Positions 18,812 through 27,071 of a stretch of 60,183 nucleotides of DNA are shown here, in pieces. Made by a program: the position numbers and the translations under genes. The stretch is from Oryzomonas japonica (GTDB lineage Bacteria; Desulfobacterota; Desulfuromonadia; Geobacterales; Pseudopelobacteraceae). The notes beneath the pieces are model-generated. The model saw only the letters and a program-made list of their open reading frames with translations, was not told the DNA's origin and searched no databases. Within the stretch, counting starts at the first letter, position 1; every line of letters begins with the position of its first letter. The stretch is taken from the NCBI RefSeq assembly GCF_008802365.1, contig NZ_VZQZ01000009.1, positions 1 to 60,183 on the forward strand. Reading direction: 5' to 3'.

Positions 18812-20911
18812 ATGGCGTTTTCCCTGAATCAATCCCTCAGCCACATCGAGATCAAAGAGCCCCATGTCGCCGAGATCTACCGTTCGTCCAACAGCGCCGT
18901 TCCAACCGAGGAGCAGTGTCAGGGGCACCTGTGCGAGGCCTACGTCTGCACCGCCCGGGAAAACGATGTCTTTTCCGTGTATGTCGCCTTCTTCGACACG
19001 ACCACCCACCGCCCCGTCATCTTCTCCACCACCTGTGATACCCGTAAGCCCGCCGACCAGAAGCGCCTCGTCAACGAAGCCCTGAAGCTCACCAAGTCCA
19101 TGGGTTTCGACATGGAACCGGTGAAACTCGACTATAGCTCGGCCATGCGCCAGGTCATCATACACGGCATCAGCGTCATGCGCCCCCCCGCCCCCCCCCG
19201 CGGCGGGAAGCAACCAGCCAAAAGCGCCGCACCAGCCGTGGAGCCCCCCTCACCCGCGCCCTCACCAGCCGCATCGTCCGCACCAGCCGCACCAGCCGCG
19301 CCGCCCGTACCCGATGTCCCGTCGCCCGAGGTTGCGGCACGTTCCGCCGAGATTGCCGACCTCAGGACGGCGTTGAAGGATATGGAGCGTGCCAAGGCCG
19401 AAACCGAACGGATGGCCGAGCAGACCGTCACGGCCGTAAAGCAGGAACTGGAGAGGATCACCGCCTCGCACCGGGAGCGGGAGAAGGCGCTTCGGGAGGA
19501 GTTGGCCGGCAGAGAGCCGGAGGGCGCGCCGGAGAGCGGCGTTGCTGCCGGGTTGCAGGTAGAGTTGCAGGGCAAGGCCGAGGCGCTGCACGCCCTTGAG
19601 GTTCACCTCGCCCAAGAGAGCGCCCAGCGCCGGGACGCGGAGGCCAGAGCGGAGGAGTTGGACCGCCGCCGGGAACAGGCCGAAGAGGAGGCGGCCGACC
19701 TGCGCCGGGAACTGGACCGGCTCCACCAGGACGCCGCGGCCGAACGTTCGAGCGCCGAGGAGCACCGTTCCAAGGAGGTCGCCTCACGGGCCGCGGAAGA
19801 GCTTGCGGCAACGGAGCGGGAACAGGCCCTGCGGGATGAACTGGCGGCCGCCCGCCACGAGAACGGTGTCGTGCAGGGCACACTGATGAACGTCATGAAG
19901 GAACAACAGGTGCTGGTCAACGAGCGCGAGGCGCTCAGGGCCGAACTGGCAGTCGTAAAGGAGAGCGCGGGCATCGCATGGCAGCAGGATCGGGAGGCCC
20001 TGGAGCAGGAACGTGCAGATCTGCACGCAAGCGTCAAGCGGCTGGAAAAGGGCAAACGGGAGGAGCAACAGCGCCTCGAGACGCTCCTGGCCGAAAGGGA
20101 GCTTGAGCTGAAGGGGGCCCGAGCCGAACAGAAATCCCTTGCGTCCAAGCTGGAACAGGTGCAGGGCGAGAAAAAGGTGTGGGACACCCTTGCCGGCAAC
20201 TTCAAGAAAAAGGCCCACAAGGCGGTGGAACGCCTCAAGCGGGAGAAACAGGCCCTGGAGGAAAGACTGAAAGAGTTGGAGCACGCCCCCGCTCCTCTTG
20301 CTCCTCCCCCGCCACCGGTCACGTCCGTGTACCCCCTCTCCGCTTCCCAAGCGCCTCTGACCGTGGAGCGCCACGTGGAATCGCCCTTTGCGGCCTTGGG
20401 GCTGGTGGATACCGGCTCGGGCTTTTCCGGGTTCGGGAGCTTCGGCGGCCCGTCAGCCGGGGGAGGAGGAGCAACCTTTCGCTATGCCCCGGACGTGGCG
20501 GTCATCTCCTACCATTCAGCCGACGACATCGTTGAGCTCTACGGTTCGGCCAACGTGGTCCAGGCGGCGCCGGAGGGGAGGCGGTCACAGATTTGCGGCG
20601 CCTACGTCTGTGTGGTTGAGCGGGAAGGGAAGGCGACCATCAACCTCGCCTGGCACCTGATCGACAGCGGCGAGGTCCTGATCTGCCTGCCGGAACAGCA
20701 GCCGGAAGCGACGGCAGACTACGCCCCCGCCCTGCAGGACGCCATCTTCTACTTCGAAAGCATCGGGTTCATGATGGACCGCTTCGAGTTGTCGCGCAAT
20801 TCCCTGCGGCAGATCAAGGCGCTGGAAAAGATCGGCATCTGCAGGATGGAGGAACCGGCGGGCGAAGCAAAAGAAGACGGGGATGGGGGCGCTATACCTG
20901 CTGCCGCGTGA
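18812..20911 (+). CDS. unrecognised coiled-coil protein with duplicated terminal domain, riboswitch-controlled
   Basis: The protein has 699 aa and no family I can name. Residues about 10-124 form a small domain (QGHLCEAYVCTARENDVFSV, then SMGFDMEPVKLDYSSAMRQ and GISVMR). A Pro/Ala linker spans about 125-175. A long charged coiled coil (Glu/Arg/Ala/Leu heptads) spans about 178-495, followed by a Pro/Gly linker. Residues about 552-679 repeat the first domain: SQICGAYVCVVEREGKATIN, then SIGFMMDRFELSRNSLRQ and GICRME. No signal peptide or membrane segment is present, so it is cytoplasmic. It starts 97 bases after a GEMM-I riboswitch and converges on the regulator gene, overlapping its end by 20 bases. 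A structural or scaffold role is guesswork. Confidence 0.85.
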   Translation: MAFSLNQSLSHIEIKEPHVAEIYRSSNSAVPTEEQCQGHLCEAYVCTARENDVFSVYVAFFDTTTHRPVIFSTTCDTRKPADQKRLVNEALKLTKSMGFDMEPVKLDYSSAMRQVIIHGISVMRPPAPPRGGKQPAKSAAPAVEPPSPAPSPAASSAPAAPAAPPVPDVPSPEVAARSAEIADLRTALKDMERAKAETERMAEQTVTAVKQELERITASHREREKALREELAGREPEGAPESGVAAGLQVELQGKAEALHALEVHLAQESAQRRDAEARAEELDRRREQAEEEAADLRRELDRLHQDAAAERSSAEEHRSKEVASRAAEELAATEREQALRDELAAARHENGVVQGTLMNVMKEQQVLVNEREALRAELAVVKESAGIAWQQDREALEQERADLHASVKRLEKGKREEQQRLETLLAERELELKGARAEQKSLASKLEQVQGEKKVWDTLAGNFKKKAHKAVERLKREKQALEERLKELEHAPAPLAPPPPPVTSVYPLSASQAPLTVERHVESPFAALGLVDTGSGFSGFGSFGGPSAGGGGATFRYAPDVAVISYHSADDIVELYGSANVVQAAPEGRRSQICGAYVCVVEREGKATINLAWHLIDSGEVLICLPEQQPEATADYAPALQDAIFYFESIGFMMDRFELSRNSLRQIKALEKIGICRMEEPAGEAKEDGDGGAIPAAA

Positions 20912-21611
20912 CGTAGGCGCTGCTGCGCTGCTCGGCGAAGGTGAGGTGGGCGATCATCGCGTCGCGGGCGGTTTCCGCGTCCCTTGCCTTGATGGCCTCG
21001 AAGATGCGGCGGTGGTGGCTGAAGAGCAGGTGGTGATCGTCGCTGGTCAGGTAGACCGCACGCCAGACGGTCTGCTGAAACTCCTTCATGGCGTCGAACA
21101 GGCTCTGCATGAGGTGGAGCCAGACGATGTTGTGCGTGGCGCGGGCGATCACGATGTGGAGATTGGCATCCAGATCCTCGGAAGGCTTCAGGCCGTCCAG
21201 ATTGCGCTCCATGCCGCCGATGATCTCCTCCATGCGCCGCAGGTCCTCGGGCAGCGCCCGCTGGGCCGCATAAAAGGCGGTCCAGGATTCCATCCCCTTG
21301 CGCACCTCGATCACGTCCAGCGCCCGTTCCTGCTCCGACCGGATCAGTTCGGAGAGCGGGTTCCCCCCCGAAGTTTCCACCAGGGACAGAACCACCGTCC
21401 CCCCCCCCTGATAGGACATGACCAACCCGGCCGCGGCCAGGATATTGAGCGCCTCGCGCACCGACGGGCGGGACACGCCGAACATCTCGGCCAACTCGCG
21501 TTCGGGGGGCAGCTTGTCGCCGGGGGAGAACTCCCCCGACAGGATCGAGGAACGGATCTGCTCGGCGATCTGGGCCGACACCTTCTTGGGCTTTATGGGC
21601 TGAAATTTCAT
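20892..21611 (-). CDS. GntR/FadR-subfamily transcriptional regulator of lactate genes (LldR/LutR-like)
   Basis: The protein has 239 aa. The N-terminal winged helix-turn-helix covers about residues 8-75 (KKVSAQIAEQIRSSILSGEF, LPPERELAEMFGVSRPSVREAL, GGGTVVLSL). The C-terminal FCD domain is all-helical with metal/effector positions such as DLDANLHIVIARATHN and a final HHRRIFEAIKARDAETAR with HLTFAE. It is the last gene of the minus-strand lactate block. Two TNGTNNNACNA sites, the FadR-subfamily consensus, lie in the divergent promoter region at 26.85-26.97 kb, and it probably binds there. The effector is likely lactate, by context only. Its end overlaps the convergent coiled-coil gene by 20 bases. 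Confidence 0.9.
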   Translation of the reverse strand: MKFQPIKPKKVSAQIAEQIRSSILSGEFSPGDKLPPERELAEMFGVSRPSVREALNILAAAGLVMSYQGGGTVVLSLVETSGGNPLSELIRSEQERALDVIEVRKGMESWTAFYAAQRALPEDLRRMEEIIGGMERNLDGLKPSEDLDANLHIVIARATHNIVWLHLMQSLFDAMKEFQQTVWRAVYLTSDDHHLLFSHHRRIFEAIKARDAETARDAMIAHLTFAEQRSSAYVTRQQV

Positions 21612-21638
21612 GGGGGTCCGATCATGCTGAAACTAAAA

Positions 21639-21860
21639 TCCGCCACAGAGACGCAGAGACACAGAGGACGTCAAGGACACAAGCAATCTACATCGGATGA
21701 ACAGGATGAACAGAGATGAAGCAACACAAAAAAATGAATGGCTTTTGTTTTTACTTTCAACCCGGGTTTAGGTTTTATCCCCTTCATCCTGTTCATCCGA
21801 TGTAAAAAACCGTCCTGTCTGTTGTGCCTCTCTTGCCTTTCTCCGTGTCTCTGCGGCAGG
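21639..21860. repeat. dispersed CAGAGACACAGAG inverted repeat, family A (copy 2, enlarged)
   Basis: The outer arms are CCGCCACAGAGACGCAGAGAC (21640-21660) and CCGTGTCTCTGCGGCAGG near the right end. Nested inside are CATCGGATGAACAGGATGAACAG (about 21691-21713, in part) and its inverse TTCATCCTGTTCATCCGATG (21783-21802). This is a compound palindrome in the gap between the glcF-type gene and the regulator. Confidence 0.8.
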
Positions 21861-21880
21861 TGTTAAGATGTAACGATCGT

Positions 21881-21912
21881 AAAAAGGGGCGCCGTATACG
21901 GTGCCCCTTTTA
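21881..21912 (-). terminator. Rho-independent terminator after the glcF-type gene
   Basis: On the minus strand AAAAGGGGCAC and GGCGCCCCTTTTT form a GC-rich stem with T run, 38 bases after the stop at 21950. It would uncouple the regulator gene from the dehydrogenase transcript. A T run on the other side makes it possibly bidirectional. Confidence 0.75.
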
Positions 21913-21949
21913 TCTACTACAGATGACACCGGTTTGCAACCTTGTCGGT

Positions 21950-23197
21950 TCAGGGCGTCCCGTCCAGGCTGCGCGCCAGAAGCTCCGTCACATGCACGAT
22001 TCCCACCTGGGGCAACTGCTCCGCCAGCCCTTTCTTCAATTGCAGCAGGCAGCCCGGATTGCCGGTCGCCAGCAGTTCGACCCCGGTGGCCCGGATGGTG
22101 TCGATCTTGCGGGTCAGGATGCGGTCGGCCATCTCCGGCTTGGCGATGTTGTAGGTGCCGGCGCTGCCGCAGCAGGCGTCGGCCGCCTCCAACTCGCGGT
22201 ACTCCAGCCGCGGGATCAGCCGGAGCAGGTCCCGCGGCTCCCGGCGGATGCCCTGGCAATGGGCGATGTGGCACGGGTCGTGGTAGGTGACCGTCAGGGG
22301 GAGCGGCTTGAGCTTGGCGCGCAACTCTTCCTGGTGCAGCGCCAGGACCTGGGAGATGTCCCGCACCTTGGCGCTGAACGCCGCCGCCTCCGGGTCCCCT
22401 TCCAGGTGATGGCCGTAGTGCTTCAGCTCGGCCCCGCACCCCCCGCAGTCGGTGACGATGAAATCCGCCTCGATCCCGCCGAAGACGGCCACGTTGCTGC
22501 GCACCGCCTCCTTCAGGCCGTCCAGATCGCCGGACAGCATGTTGGGCGCGCCGCAGCAGACCTGGTTGCGGGGGGTGACGACCCGGTAGCCGAGCTCGGA
22601 GAGCAGCCGGACGGTGGCCCGGCTCGCCTCACTGAAGATCAGGCTCATGACGCACCCCAGGAAGAAGGTCACGGTCCCCCGTTCCTCACCCCGGGCCGGC
22701 GTGACCTCTGCGATGGTCTGGCGCAGCGGCCGGGCGGGCAGGTTCGGGAGCAGCCCCTCCATGCGTTCCAGCGACTCCGGGAACAGCTTCATGACCCCCA
22801 GCTTGCGCACCAGTTTTTGCAGGCCGGTGCGCTGATAGAGGCGCATGGGGACCAGGGACGCCTCCAGACGGTCGGGATGGGGGACCAAGCGGCGCAGGAC
22901 CAGATCCTCCATGAAGGAGAGCCCCTCCCCTCCCTTGCGCTCGCAGGTGAACTCCGTCACCAGCTCCCCGGCATTGACCCCGCAGGGGCAGGCCGAGGCG
23001 CACGCCTGGCAGTCCAGACAGAGGGAGAGGTACTCCAGAAGGCGCTCGGACTGGTCCAGTTCCCCCTCCTGAACTTTGCGGATCAGCGCCACCCGCCCCC
23101 GGGGGGAGGCGGTCTCCAGGAAGGTCTCCTTATAGGTGGGGCAGGAGGGGAGGCACATGCCGCAGCGCATACAGTTGATCAGTTTAACGTAATCCAT
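21950..23197 (-). CDS. Fe-S subunit of D-lactate/glycolate dehydrogenase (GlcF-like)
   Basis: This 415-aa protein has two N-terminal [4Fe-4S] ferredoxin motifs, CMRCGMCLPSCP (residue about 9) and CLDCQACASACP (residue about 59). Two cysteine-rich CCG domains follow: FFLGCVMSL with VCCGAPNM, and CHIAHCQG with ACCGSAGTYN. It would carry electrons from the FAD subunit encoded just upstream (23335-24705) to the quinone pool. The pair GlcD/GlcF-like plus a lactate permease points to D-lactate rather than glycolate as substrate, but sequence alone does not settle this. Confidence 0.9.
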   Translation of the reverse strand: MDYVKLINCMRCGMCLPSCPTYKETFLETASPRGRVALIRKVQEGELDQSERLLEYLSLCLDCQACASACPCGVNAGELVTEFTCERKGGEGLSFMEDLVLRRLVPHPDRLEASLVPMRLYQRTGLQKLVRKLGVMKLFPESLERMEGLLPNLPARPLRQTIAEVTPARGEERGTVTFFLGCVMSLIFSEASRATVRLLSELGYRVVTPRNQVCCGAPNMLSGDLDGLKEAVRSNVAVFGGIEADFIVTDCGGCGAELKHYGHHLEGDPEAAAFSAKVRDISQVLALHQEELRAKLKPLPLTVTYHDPCHIAHCQGIRREPRDLLRLIPRLEYRELEAADACCGSAGTYNIAKPEMADRILTRKIDTIRATGVELLATGNPGCLLQLKKGLAEQLPQVGIVHVTELLARSLDGTP

Positions 23198-23223
23198 TGA
23201 TAAGAACCTTTAAACCTTTTACA

Positions 23224-23324
23224 CCTGCCACAGAGACACAGAGACTCAGAGAACGTCAAAACGAAAATCAATTTTCTTCCGGTTTTCTCTGTGAATCTCT
23301 GTGTCTCCGTGTCTCTGTGGCAGA
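23224..23324. repeat. dispersed CAGAGACACAGAG inverted repeat, family A (copy 3)
   Basis: CCTGCCACAGAGACACAGAG at the left is mirrored by CTCTGTGTCTCCGTGTCTCTGTGGCAG at the right, partly interrupted. The centre shares AGAACGTCAAAA with copy 1. It lies between two subunit genes that are expected to be co-transcribed. Confidence 0.85.
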
Positions 23325-23334
23325 CGTTACGATG

Positions 23335-24705
23335 TTAGAATACTTTCCCCGGATTTAATATCCCCTTCGGATCGAACGCCTGCTTGATCCCCCGCATGAC
23401 CTTGATCCCCGATTCCCCCACGAGCCGCGGCAGATACCGCTTCTTGGCCAGCCCCACCCCGTGTTCGCCGGTGATGGTGCCACCCATGGCGATGGCGGCG
23501 TCGAAGATTTCGTCGAAGGCGGCGTGGGCCCGGGCGATCTCGTCCTTGTCCCGTTCGTCGGTCAGGCAGGTGGGGTGCAGGTTGCCGTCCCCGGCGTGGC
23601 CGAAGGTGCCGATGGTCAGATTGTACTTGCGGGCCGTTTCCTGAATGACCTGAAGCATGGGCGCGATGCAACTGCGCGGCACGGTGGCGTCCTCCAGGAT
23701 GGTGGTCGGCTTGAGCCGCGCCAGGGCCGACAGGGCGGTGCGCCGCGCCGTGGCGAGCTTGAGCGCCTCGTCCGCGTCCTTGGCGGTCTGGAAGAAGGAG
23801 CAGCGGTGGCGCTTGCAGATCTCCTCCACGCTGGCGGCCTCCTCGGCCACCACCGCCGGGTGGCCGTCCACCTCGATCAACAGGACCGCATCCACATCCA
23901 GGGGGAGCCCCACGTGAGAATAATCCTCCACGCATTTGATGGTGACCTTGTCCAGGAACTCCAGGGTGGCCGGGATGACCTTGGCGGCGATGATGGCCGA
24001 CACCGCCAGGGCGGCCTGGTTCAGTTCGGGAAAATGGGCCAGCATGGTGATCTTGGCCCGGGGCTTGGGTATCAGCTTGACCGTGATGGAGGTGAAGAAC
24101 CCCAGGGTGCCTTCGGAGGAGACCAGGAGCGGATTCAGGCTGTAACCGGCTACGTCCTTCACCGTCTTGCCGCCGGTATGCAGCAACTCCCCGTCCGCCA
24201 GGACCGTGGTCAGCCCCGTGACGTAATCCGCCGTCACCCCGTATTTGAGGCCGCGCAACCCGCCCGAATTCTCGGCCACATTGCCCCCCATGGTGGAGAT
24301 GTTCATGCTCCCCGGATCGGGCGGATAGAACAGGCCGCGCCCCTCCACCTCCCGGTGCAGGGCGCTGGTGATCACCCCCGGCTCCACCGTGGCGGTCAGG
24401 TTTTCCTCGTCCACCTCCACGATGCGGTTCATGCGGCTGGTCTGCACCACCACCCCGCCCCCCGACAGGGAGCCGCCCGACAGGTTGGTCCCGGAGCCGC
24501 GCGGGGTCACACTGATGCCGGCCCCGTGGCAGAGGGCCAGGATGCGGGCCACCTCCGAGAGACTGCCGGGCAACAGGACCACCCCCGGCCTGCTCTCCAG
24601 TTCGGGCGTGGAATCGTAGCCGTACACCGCCAGGGACTCCCGGTCGGTCAGGGTGTACTGGTCGCCGACGATGGTTTGCAGTTCTTTGATGAAGGATTGT
24701 TCCAT
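23335..24705 (-). CDS. FAD-binding D-lactate/glycolate dehydrogenase subunit (GlcD-like)
   Basis: This 456-aa flavoenzyme of the vanillyl-alcohol-oxidase type has a PCMH FAD domain at about residues 35-215. Key motifs are VTPRGSGTNLSGGSLSGGGV and YPPDPGSMNISTMGGNVAENSGGLRG (in part PPDPGSMNIST). A substrate-cap domain follows, with GTFGHAGDGNLHP and the C-terminal ITGEHGVGLAKKRYL. It oxidises a 2-hydroxy acid, most likely D-lactate given the adjacent permease. It is upstream of the Fe-S subunit gene and downstream of the permease gene, with palindromic repeats in both gaps. Confidence 0.9.
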   Translation of the reverse strand: MEQSFIKELQTIVGDQYTLTDRESLAVYGYDSTPELESRPGVVLLPGSLSEVARILALCHGAGISVTPRGSGTNLSGGSLSGGGVVVQTSRMNRIVEVDEENLTATVEPGVITSALHREVEGRGLFYPPDPGSMNISTMGGNVAENSGGLRGLKYGVTADYVTGLTTVLADGELLHTGGKTVKDVAGYSLNPLLVSSEGTLGFFTSITVKLIPKPRAKITMLAHFPELNQAALAVSAIIAAKVIPATLEFLDKVTIKCVEDYSHVGLPLDVDAVLLIEVDGHPAVVAEEAASVEEICKRHRCSFFQTAKDADEALKLATARRTALSALARLKPTTILEDATVPRSCIAPMLQVIQETARKYNLTIGTFGHAGDGNLHPTCLTDERDKDEIARAHAAFDEIFDAAIAMGGTITGEHGVGLAKKRYLPRLVGESGIKVMRGIKQAFDPKGILNPGKVF

Positions 24706-24718
24706 GGTAGCCTCTTTG

Positions 24719-24771
24719 TAGGACTTATGGGACTCATAGGACTTATGTAAGTCCCATTGGTCCCATAAGTC
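24719..24771. repeat. dispersed GGACT(C/T)AT repeat, family B (copy 2)
   Basis: TAGGACTTATGGGACTCATAG and ACTTATGTAAGTCCCATTGG make overlapping palindromes from the words GGACTTAT, GGACTCAT, GTCCCAT and ATAAGTC. It lies between the permease gene and the FAD subunit gene. Confidence 0.75.
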
Positions 24772-24780
24772 GCATTGATC

Positions 24781-26730
24781 TTACGGTATCATCCACGAAA
24801 ACACATAGGCTTGCAAGTACACAATCACCCCCACCACAACCGTCAGGAACAGGGAATGCTTGAGGGTGAAACGGAACAGGGTCCCCTCCTCCCCCACCAT
24901 GCCGGTGGCCGCGGTGGCCACGGCCAGGGATTGGGGGGAGATCATCTTGCCCATGACCCCGCCGCTGGTGTTGGCCGCCCCGGTCAGGATCGGGCTCAAG
25001 CCCAACTGCTCGGCCGTGGCCCGCTGCAAGCCGCCGAACAGGACGTTGCTGGAGGTGTCGGAGCCGGTCAGGAATACCCCCAGCCAGCCGAGGAACGGGG
25101 CGATGAAGGGAAACCAGTGGCCGGTCTTGGTGAACACCAGACCGAGACAGTTGGTCATGCCCGAGGTGTTCATGACATAGGCCAGGCCGAGCACCGACGC
25201 CACGGTCACCGCCGGGTAGCGCATGTCGTAGAGGGTCTTGCCGAGGATGCGGAAGGTGTCGCCCATCCCCACGCCGCAGATCAGGGCCGAGAGGAACGCC
25301 GCGATCAGGATGGCGGTACCGGCGGCCGACATGAAGTTGAAGTTGTACTTGGCCGCCAGCTTGACGGGCAACTGGTCGGCCACCGCCTTGTCCAGCGGCT
25401 TGAAGCGGTCCTTGGGCACGACGTTGACCTTCACCAGCTCCTTGCACAGCTTCTGGGTCTCGGTCATCTTCTTGGCAACCAGGTCGCAACTCTTCAGCCG
25501 CTCGTCGCTCAGGACCGCCCCTTTGCCCGTCAATCCCTGCTCCACCGGTACAAAGGCTTCCTCAAGCCCCTTCAACTCCGTCAACTTTGCCGCCAGGGCA
25601 GCCTGCTTCGGGTCGGCGGGGGAGAGCTGGGCCACCTGCCGGTCGATCTCCTCGTTCACCTTGGCGATCTTCTTCAGCCCGTCTTCCGGCTTGGAGACCT
25701 TCTTGACGATCCGGTTGTGGAGCCCGTCCACCGTAATCAGGACAGCGCTCTTGTCCAGCTCGGTCTTGATGGAGGGGATGCCCCACAAAAGCACCATGAC
25801 GGTCAGCGCCAGGTACGGCGCCCAGGCCCGGAAGACCTGGCCCGCGGTGTAGTTGTGCTGTTCCCTGACGGCGTCCCCGGTCTCGTGGTCGAAGGTCCAG
25901 ACCTGTTTGGGGTGCCAGACCTGCAGCAGGAGCACCAGGGCCACCATGGAGAGCAGGGAGGCGGTGATGTCCGGGAGGTACGGCCCAAGGTAGCTGGCGG
26001 TGCCCCATTGGGCAAGGGCAAAGGTCGCGCCGCAGACGACGATGGCCGGCAGGACCTCCAGGGTCTTCTTGAAGCCGACCATGATCATGATCACATAAAA
26101 GGGGATGAACAGGGAGATGAACGGTAACTGGCGTCCCACCATGGTGGAGAGCTTCATGAGGCCGGCATCGTCGTACCCCATGACCCCGGCTAGGGCCACC
26201 ACCGGGATGCCGATGGCGCCGAAGGCCACCGGCGCGGTGTTGGCCACCAGGCAGACACCGGCGGCATAGAGCGGACGAAAGCCGAGCCCCACCAGGGTGG
26301 CGCCGGCAATGGCTACCGGCGTGCCGAAACCGGCCGCCCCCTCGATGAACGCGCCGAAGCAAAAGGCGATCAGGAGCGCCTGGAGGCGGCGGTCCGCGGT
26401 CACCCCGGCCAGGGAGGCCCGGATGATCTCGAACTGCCCCCCCTTGACGGTGAGGTTATAGAGAAACAGGGTGGTGATGACGATGTAGAACACCGGGAAG
26501 AGACCGAAGGCGACCCCCTGGCCGAAAGCCAGCCCGGCCAGCTTGGCCGGCATCCCCCAGACAACGACGGCGATGGCCAAGGCCGAGACCACGGCCAGGG
26601 GGCCGGCGATGTGGGCCTTCATCTTGAGCACGGCCAGACAGATGAAGATGACGATGAGCGGGACGGCGGCCACCAGGGCCGACATCCCCAGGCTGCCTGC
26701 TACCGGTGTGTAGGTCTGAATCCAGGGCAT
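24781..26730 (-). CDS. L-lactate permease (LctP family) with soluble insertion
   Basis: This 649-aa secondary transporter imports lactate with protons. Motifs of the family include FGAFIEGAAGFGTPVAIAG (about 126-144), PVAFGAIGIPVVAL and the C-terminal FLTGSDTSSNVLFGGLQ with NTSGGVMGKMISPQSLAVA. There are a dozen or more hydrophobic segments. The protein is about 90-100 residues longer than usual. The excess is a hydrophilic, probably helical stretch at about 345-453, just before the segment KYNFNFMSAAGTAILIAA. The gene is first in the minus-strand lactate block and faces the divergent lutC. Confidence 0.92.
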   Translation of the reverse strand: MPWIQTYTPVAGSLGMSALVAAVPLIVIFICLAVLKMKAHIAGPLAVVSALAIAVVVWGMPAKLAGLAFGQGVAFGLFPVFYIVITTLFLYNLTVKGGQFEIIRASLAGVTADRRLQALLIAFCFGAFIEGAAGFGTPVAIAGATLVGLGFRPLYAAGVCLVANTAPVAFGAIGIPVVALAGVMGYDDAGLMKLSTMVGRQLPFISLFIPFYVIMIMVGFKKTLEVLPAIVVCGATFALAQWGTASYLGPYLPDITASLLSMVALVLLLQVWHPKQVWTFDHETGDAVREQHNYTAGQVFRAWAPYLALTVMVLLWGIPSIKTELDKSAVLITVDGLHNRIVKKVSKPEDGLKKIAKVNEEIDRQVAQLSPADPKQAALAAKLTELKGLEEAFVPVEQGLTGKGAVLSDERLKSCDLVAKKMTETQKLCKELVKVNVVPKDRFKPLDKAVADQLPVKLAAKYNFNFMSAAGTAILIAAFLSALICGVGMGDTFRILGKTLYDMRYPAVTVASVLGLAYVMNTSGMTNCLGLVFTKTGHWFPFIAPFLGWLGVFLTGSDTSSNVLFGGLQRATAEQLGLSPILTGAANTSGGVMGKMISPQSLAVATAATGMVGEEGTLFRFTLKHSLFLTVVVGVIVYLQAYVFSWMIP

Positions 26731-26849
26731 GACGAACGACTCCTTCCTTACGCGGGTATGGTCTGCAAACGTTCTCTGATGGCATCATCTGTCCGCCTGT
26801 CCTGGATGTTTGACGGGAGCGAACAAAAATAAAATGAGGTTTTGTAAAC

Positions 26850-26860
26850 TTGTATTACCA
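26850..26860. promoter_or_regulatory. FadR-subfamily operator candidate at the lctP promoter
   Basis: TTGTATTACCA fits TNGTNNNACNA exactly. Read on minus it is TGGTAATACAA, immediately after the lctP TATAAT box, where bound regulator would block RNA polymerase. Confidence 0.65.
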
Positions 26861-26957
26861 ATTATATTTTTTAAAACCCCCTGTCAACTATTTTTTATAT
26901 CTGCATATAAAGCCTGTTGACAAGGGTAGTTAAGATGAATTAGGTTTATATATAATT

Positions 26958-26968
26958 TGGTTTTACAA
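26958..26968. promoter_or_regulatory. FadR-subfamily operator candidate at the lutC promoter
   Basis: TGGTTTTACAA fits TNGTNNNACNA exactly and lies two bases after TATAAT of the lutC promoter. Its layout mirrors the site at 26850-26860. Confidence 0.65.
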
Positions 26969-27071
26969 ATTTCAAATCCCGAGATACGACCGCGCAACGA
27001 TACAGCGTTTCCCCAACGGCGGCGACGCCAAAGGGCATCAAGAGACAACCGCAGACAAGGAGACCGAAGCG

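Larger units (their letters stand above)
26731..27071. promoter_or_regulatory. divergent regulatory region of lctP and lutC
   Basis: This AT-rich spacer holds both promoters. On minus, TTGACA (inverse of TGTCAA at 26882-26887), a 15-bp spacer and TATAAT (inverse of ATTATA, 26861-26866) face lctP. On plus, TATAAT at 26951-26956 faces lutC; a TTGACA at 26917-26922 is too far upstream to be its -35. Each TATAAT is directly followed by a FadR-type operator (separate entries). Confidence 0.65.

Noticed and set aside
26917-26945. TTGACA with TTAGGT 17 bases on as the lutC promoter
   Set aside because: The -10 is poor. The exact TATAAT at 26951 followed by an operator, mirrored on the other strand, is a better candidate, although its -35 is weak.
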